A stretch of DNA of 64,000 bases from Gemmatimonadota bacterium (GTDB taxonomy: Bacteria > Gemmatimonadota > Gemmatimonadetes > Palauibacterales > KS3-K002). How positions within the stretch are numbered: the first letter of the stretch is position 1; every line of letters starts with the position of its first letter. The stretch is from NCBI GenBank assembly GCA_020344215.1, contig CP070815.1:124001-188000 (forward strand). The letters run 5' to 3'. Below, in pieces: positions 61,725 through 64,000 of this stretch. The notes under the pieces were generated by a model. It did no database searches. It saw only the letters and a program-made list of their open reading frames with translations, and was not told the origin of the DNA. The position numbers were made by a program, and so were the translations under genes.

Positions 61725-63188
61725 TCAACCGCCCTGCTGGGCCCGCATGCGCTCCAGCATGCGGACGGCGTTCGTGTTCTCCGGGTTCAGCTCCAGCGAC
61801 TTCTCGTAGTTCTCGATAGCCAGTTCCACTTCGCCAGCCACCATGTAGGCTTCGCCTAGGCTGTCGTACGGGTTCGAGGCGTCCGGATACTCCTCGACGT
61901 TCAGCTTGAAGATCTCTATCGCCTGGTCGACACGGTCGCTGCGCAGGAGTCGGTAGCCGAGCGTATTCAACACGTACTCATTGAAGGCGTCCGGTGGATG
62001 GCTCGCCTTCAATTCGTGGTAAGCCGCGATACCGGCTTCGAGCCCCTGCTCCTCGATGGTGCGCCACACGGCCTCGCGCGTTCGCCGCGTCGGCGCGTCG
62101 TACTGCTCGTAGTCCAACCAGACGACTGCTCGGTGCTCACCACCGACGGTCTCGGCGAGCAAACCCTCGAGGATCGCATGGCCGTTGTCGCTGTTGGTGA
62201 ACCAGATCATACCCACACCGCGGTCGGGGTACGTCAGGGTGTAGGCCTTGTAGCCCGCATTGTCGCCCCAGTGCCAGAACCCTCGTCCGCTCTCGTTCTC
62301 CTGCAGGCCGATGCCCAGACCCCAGGTCACACCACTGTCCACCTCGATCTGCGGTGTCAGCATCGCCACAGCCACGCTGTCACGCAGCCCCGTGCCGTTC
62401 ATTAGCGCGATCATGAAGCGGGCGAAATCGGACGCGCTGGTGTGCAGCGTGGCGGCGGCGTGACCACGGTCGGGGCCCGGTCGTCCCTTCCGCGTCAGCT
62501 CACCGTCCGAGTTGTGGGGCAGGGCCAGGTTCGCCTCGAAGCGGTCGTCCCAGATGTAGCTGCTGCTCGTCATCCCGAGCGGCTCGAAGACCAACCGATC
62601 CATCAGCTCCTGCAGCGGCTCGTCCGTAATGTGCATGATAGCGCGCTGCAGGTAGCCGAAGCCCTCGCCAGAGTAGCTGAACTCCGAGCCCGGCTCGAAG
62701 TCGATGGTCAGTCGGCCGCCTCGCGGTCGCCAGTTCGGAAGGCCGGTCGAATGGGTCAGGACCATCCGCGGCGTGATGAGCCTGTGCCGCTCGTCATAGG
62801 CGATGTCCTCATGGTCGTAGTACTCGGCGATCGGGGTATCGAGGTCGATCACGCGCTGATCGACCAGTTGCAACACGGCGTAGGCGAATACCGGCTTGCT
62901 GAGCGATGCCGCCTCGAACACCGAGCTCTCATCTACCGGCTCGCCCGTATCGACGCTCCGCACGCCGAAGCCGCGGCTCCAGACGATCGCACTGTCGTTC
63001 ACGACCGCCATCGCGAGGCCCGTGACTTCGCCGCTGTCCATAAGCGCTGGGATCGCGACCTCCAATTCCGCCAGGCGTTCGGGCTGAGTAAGGGTGGCCA
63101 GGCGATCGGGCGGCTCGGTGCACGACTCGATACCCGCCAACCCGAATAGCAGGGCGGGAATGAGCGAACGTCGATTGGGTAATGTCAT
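61725..63188 (-). CDS. Beta-lactamase-family serine hydrolase with C-terminal TPR-like repeat
   Basis: A 487-residue exported enzyme of the class C/DD-peptidase-like family. The signal region RRSLIPALLFGLAGIESC may be a lipoprotein signal. Nucleophile Ser95 and Lys98 are in FEAASLSKPVFAYAVLQL; the Tyr motif is FSYSGEGFGYLQRAI (Tyr-Ser-Gly, not the usual YxN); the third motif is WHWGDNAGYKAYTL (HxG). After residue 380 the C-terminus has one or two TPR-like helices (QAIEIFKLNVEEYPDASNPY, AIENYEKSLELNPENTNAVR). These enzymes include esterases and D-amino peptidases; antibiotic hydrolysis should not be assumed. It follows the enolase-superfamily gene on the same strand. Confidence 0.85.
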   Translation of the reverse strand: MTLPNRRSLIPALLFGLAGIESCTEPPDRLATLTQPERLAELEVAIPALMDSGEVTGLAMAVVNDSAIVWSRGFGVRSVDTGEPVDESSVFEAASLSKPVFAYAVLQLVDQRVIDLDTPIAEYYDHEDIAYDERHRLITPRMVLTHSTGLPNWRPRGGRLTIDFEPGSEFSYSGEGFGYLQRAIMHITDEPLQELMDRLVFEPLGMTSSSYIWDDRFEANLALPHNSDGELTRKGRPGPDRGHAAATLHTSASDFARFMIALMNGTGLRDSVAVAMLTPQIEVDSGVTWGLGIGLQENESGRGFWHWGDNAGYKAYTLTYPDRGVGMIWFTNSDNGHAILEGLLAETVGGEHRAVVWLDYEQYDAPTRRTREAVWRTIEEQGLEAGIAAYHELKASHPPDAFNEYVLNTLGYRLLRSDRVDQAIEIFKLNVEEYPDASNPYDSLGEAYMVAGEVELAIENYEKSLELNPENTNAVRMLERMRAQQGG

Positions 63189-63278
63189 GGGAGACTCCCG
63201 GCGTTGCTGTGGAGGAACTCGATGGGTTGGATGCCCATGGGCTCGTCAACGTTGCAAGTCCGTTGCGGCGACCGGCGG

Positions 63279-64000
63279 CTAGCCGGTATCGATCAGCGGC
63301 TTGCCGAGTACATTGGTGCGCGGGTCGACTCCGAGCCCGGCGGCCTGCGACGCGCTCATCCGCCCATGCTGTCGCCGCGGCGCGCCCTCGGCGATGCTCA
63401 CCGTGACGTAGCTGTTGAAGTCGGTCGCGGTGAACAGGAACTCGGGCGGCGTGCTGTGCGCTAGGTGGGCGATAGCGGCGGTGATGATGTCGCCGCCCCA
63501 GCTGTCCTCGATGGTCATGGCGATCCCCAGCGCGACGCACAGGTCGCGGGCCTGCCGCGCCCGGGTCAGGCCGCCGAACTTGCTGATCTTGATGTTGACC
63601 ACGTCCATCGCCTGATCGGCGTGGCCGCGTAACAGGATGGGGATCCCGTCGATGTTCTCGTCGAGCACGAAGGGATGGTCGGTCCGCCTGCGGATCGACA
63701 GGCACTCCTCGTACGTGGCGCACGGCTGCTCGATGTAGACATCGACATCGCGTACGCCGCGGACCACGCGGGCCGCCTCGTGCTTGAGCCACCCGGTGTT
63801 CGCATCCGCTACCAGCACGTCACCGGGCTCCAGCACCGACCGTACCGCGCGGATCCGCTCGATATCCGACTCGGGATCGCTGCCGACCTTCAGCTGAAAG
63901 CGCCGATAACCCTCCGCTCGGTAGCCGGCCACCTTCGCCGCCATCTCGTCCGGCGACTCCTGCGAGATCGCGCGGTAGAGCACGAAGTCTTCGCCGTAGC
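63279..64000 (-). CDS. Mandelate racemase/muconate-lactonizing (enolase superfamily) enzyme, 5' truncated by window
   Basis: The C-terminal 240 residues are in the window; the frame is still open at the end, so the N-terminal capping domain lies outside. The barrel shows the catalytic lysine in [16 protein letters not shown], metal ligands in [10 protein letters not shown] (Asp), DVYIEQPC (Glu) and PFVLDENID (Asp), the second lysine in [20 protein letters not shown], and the [18 protein letters not shown] loop. Two lysines on opposite sides of the barrel place it in the muconate-lactonizing subgroup. Known members with similar loops act on hydroxyproline derivatives or dipeptides, but the substrate cannot be settled. 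The downstream serine hydrolase is 90 bases away on the same strand. Confidence 0.82.
   Translation of the reverse strand, partial: YGEDFVLYRAISQESPDEMAAKVAGYRAEGYRRFQLKVGSDPESDIERIRAVRSVLEPGDVLVADANTGWLKHEAARVVRGVRDVDVYIEQPCATYEECLSIRRRTDHPFVLDENIDGIPILLRGHADQAMDVVNIKISKFGGLTRARQARDLCVALGIAMTIEDSWGGDIITAAIAHLAHSTPPEFLFTATDFNSYVTVSIAEGAPRRQHGRMSASQAAGLGVDPRTNVLGKPLIDTG

Noticed and set aside
1..64000. Mobile elements, prophage or defence islands
   Set aside because: No transposase, integrase, terminal repeat, restriction or toxin-antitoxin pair was recognised; gene content and codon style are uniform and mainly housekeeping.

Overview
The window is a chromosomal segment of a GC-rich, Gram-negative, rod-shaped bacterium. 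It codes almost end to end and holds about 50 genes, with no gap over 300 bases, no rRNA or tRNA gene that I can see, no CRISPR array and no transposase. The best guess for the lineage is Gemmatimonadota or a near relative such as Acidobacteriota. The grounds are a PadR regulator next to an 'acidobacterial duplicated orphan permease' (ADOP), an archaeal-type prolyl-tRNA synthetase, an LL-diaminopimelate-aminotransferase-like enzyme, Ig-like lipoproteins and overall gene content. This is inference from gene content, not a phylogeny.

Layout. 1-2588: gatA (5' end missing) and gatB, for transamidation of Glu-tRNA(Gln)/Asp-tRNA(Asn). 2624-6590, minus strand: a tight six-gene operon reading PTS EIIA, PII-like protein, cation:proton antiporter, DUF948-like protein, YtxH-like protein and zinc-dependent phospholipase-C-like protein. 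It is divergent from murA. 6694-8690: murA and pgeF (cell wall). 8687-19157: the translation and RNA supercluster, with a promoter and leader terminator, then rimP, nusA, an L7Ae-family gene, infB, a DUF503 gene, rbfA, truB, ribF, rpsO and pnp. 19298-21742: an M16 peptidase and alanine dehydrogenase. 21908-27324: mreB, mreC, mreD, mrdA, rodA (rod-shape elongasome). 27456-35352: accD, folC, hisS, a small membrane protein, proS, guaA and a Nif3-like gene. 35375-37782, minus strand: an OPT-family transporter and a lipoprotein. 38073-39236: an RDD-family membrane protein with an unusual soluble insertion. 39320-43035: two small heat-shock proteins and clpB. 43151-47739: a lipoprotein, methylmalonyl-CoA epimerase (minus strand), thioredoxin, rsmI, an aminotransferase and a TonB-like protein. 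47891-56319: valS, an Ig-like lipoprotein, selA, gmhB, purN and purH. 56453-61696: padR with ADOP permease, a methyltransferase, a DUF2059 protein and a tandem-GNAT protein. 61725-64000, minus strand: a penicillin-binding/beta-lactamase-like serine hydrolase with TPRs, preceded by an enolase-superfamily enzyme cut by the window end.

Most of this is housekeeping. The points worth a second look are: (i) the EIIA/PII-like/antiporter operon, a possible ion-homeostasis module with two regulatory inputs; (ii) a promoter, alternative hairpin and terminator ahead of rimP-nusA-infB that looks like an attenuator; (iii) MurA with Asp in place of the fosfomycin-target Cys; (iv) a near-consensus sigma-54 promoter in front of clpB; (v) two families of interspersed elements built on a 7-bp period and folded as long inverted repeats; and (vi) a PadR operator that sits on its own promoter. 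I did not find a convincing, wholly new defence or mobile system. Functional calls rest on reading motifs by eye; no database search was run.
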